6,740 nt of DNA, taken from the NCBI GenBank assembly GCA_024277555.1, contig JAJRUY010000166.1:1-6740 (forward strand), given 5' to 3'. Shown piece by piece: positions 6,590 through 6,740 of the stretch. The notes under the pieces were generated by a model that saw nothing but the letters and a program-made list of their open reading frames with translations, had not been told where the DNA came from and did not search any database. This stretch comes from Gammaproteobacteria bacterium. Its GTDB lineage: Bacteria; Pseudomonadota; Gammaproteobacteria; Chromatiales; Chromatiaceae. Position 1 is the first letter of the stretch. Each line of letters begins with the position of its first letter. The translations under genes and the position numbers were made by a program.

Positions 6590-6740
6590 ATGCAACCCCT
6601 GGACATCATCAGCCTGCCATTGCATGGGCGCCAGCTGATTGAGGCCAGCGCCGGTACCGGCAAGACCTTCAGTATTACCCGCATCTATCTGCGCCTGCTG
6701 CTGGAAAAGCAACTCGATGTGCGCAATATTCTGGTAATGA
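6590..6740 (+). CDS. recB: RecBCD enzyme subunit RecB, N-terminal fragment (continues past the right edge)
   Basis: RecB is the 3'-to-5' SF1 helicase and nuclease subunit of RecBCD. Only the first 50 codons are visible. They contain the RecB-type start LPLHGRQLIEASAGTGKTF, with the Walker A motif ASAGTGKT at 19-26 and Lys25 as the ATP-binding lysine, then IYLRLLLE and ILVM, which leads into the TFTxAAT motif Ia expected just outside the window. The start is probably ATG 6590, 2 nt after the recC TGA; GTG 6584 is in frame, overlaps that stop and would add two residues. AddA and UvrD share the P-loop, but EASAGTGKT together with the adjacent recC makes RecB the clear choice. The ORF is cut by the window end, not broken. 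Confidence 0.95.
   Translation, partial: MQPLDIISLPLHGRQLIEASAGTGKTFSITRIYLRLLLEKQLDVRNILVM

Noticed and set aside
6584..6592. GTG 6584 as the recB start
   Set aside because: It is in frame and overlaps the recC stop, but is only 3 nt from the ribosome site; ATG 6590 is better spaced. It remains possible.
1..6740. Mobile elements, CRISPR arrays, tRNA or other RNA genes, phage or defence islands
   Set aside because: No direct or terminal repeats, spacer arrays, transposase or integrase motifs or tRNA-like sequences were seen; the window is filled by housekeeping genes. RecBCD has anti-phage activity but is standard here.

Overview
The window is a stretch of chromosomal housekeeping DNA from a gammaproteobacterium, moderately GC-rich by eye. 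Three things point there. TrxB, Aat and Bpt all resemble gammaproteobacterial proteins. There is a true RecC, a subunit found mainly in Gammaproteobacteria and relatives. The ald/trxB/aat/bpt neighbourhood is a variant of one seen in pseudomonads, vibrios and enterics. The genus cannot be fixed from the sequence; a free-living, possibly sulfur-oxidising or other environmental lineage is only a guess.

Layout. On the minus strand, 966 to 1 (running off the left edge) encodes alanine dehydrogenase. A 58-bp intergenic region (967-1024) separates it from a plus-strand gene train that fills the rest of the window: trxB (thioredoxin reductase, GTG start 1025), aat (leucyl/phenylalanyl-tRNA-protein transferase, TTG start 1985), bpt (Asp/Glu leucyltransferase, 2671), recC (exonuclease V gamma subunit, 3378) and the first 50 codons of recB (6590 to the right edge). 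Every junction in the train is a 2-3 base gap or a short overlap, and no terminator is visible between genes, so the five genes probably form one operon read from a promoter near 947-976. No stretch of 300 bases or more lacks a gene.

How the genes work together. TrxB recycles thioredoxin with NADPH. Aat and Bpt are the two aminoacyl-tRNA-dependent enzymes of the bacterial N-degron pathway. Aat puts Leu/Phe on N-terminal Lys/Arg and Bpt puts Leu on N-terminal Asp/Glu, marking proteins for ClpS/ClpAP. RecC and RecB are two of the three RecBCD subunits, which process double-strand breaks. In the pseudomonad arrangement as I recall it, bpt is followed by infA and clpA; here recC follows with a 7-base overlap.

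No undescribed system was found. The points worth a second look are the joining of the N-degron enzymes to recCB, substitutions in RecC at positions matching Chi-contacting residues of the E. coli protein, the compact divergent ald/trxB control region, and the in-frame trxB-TAA-TTG-aat junction.
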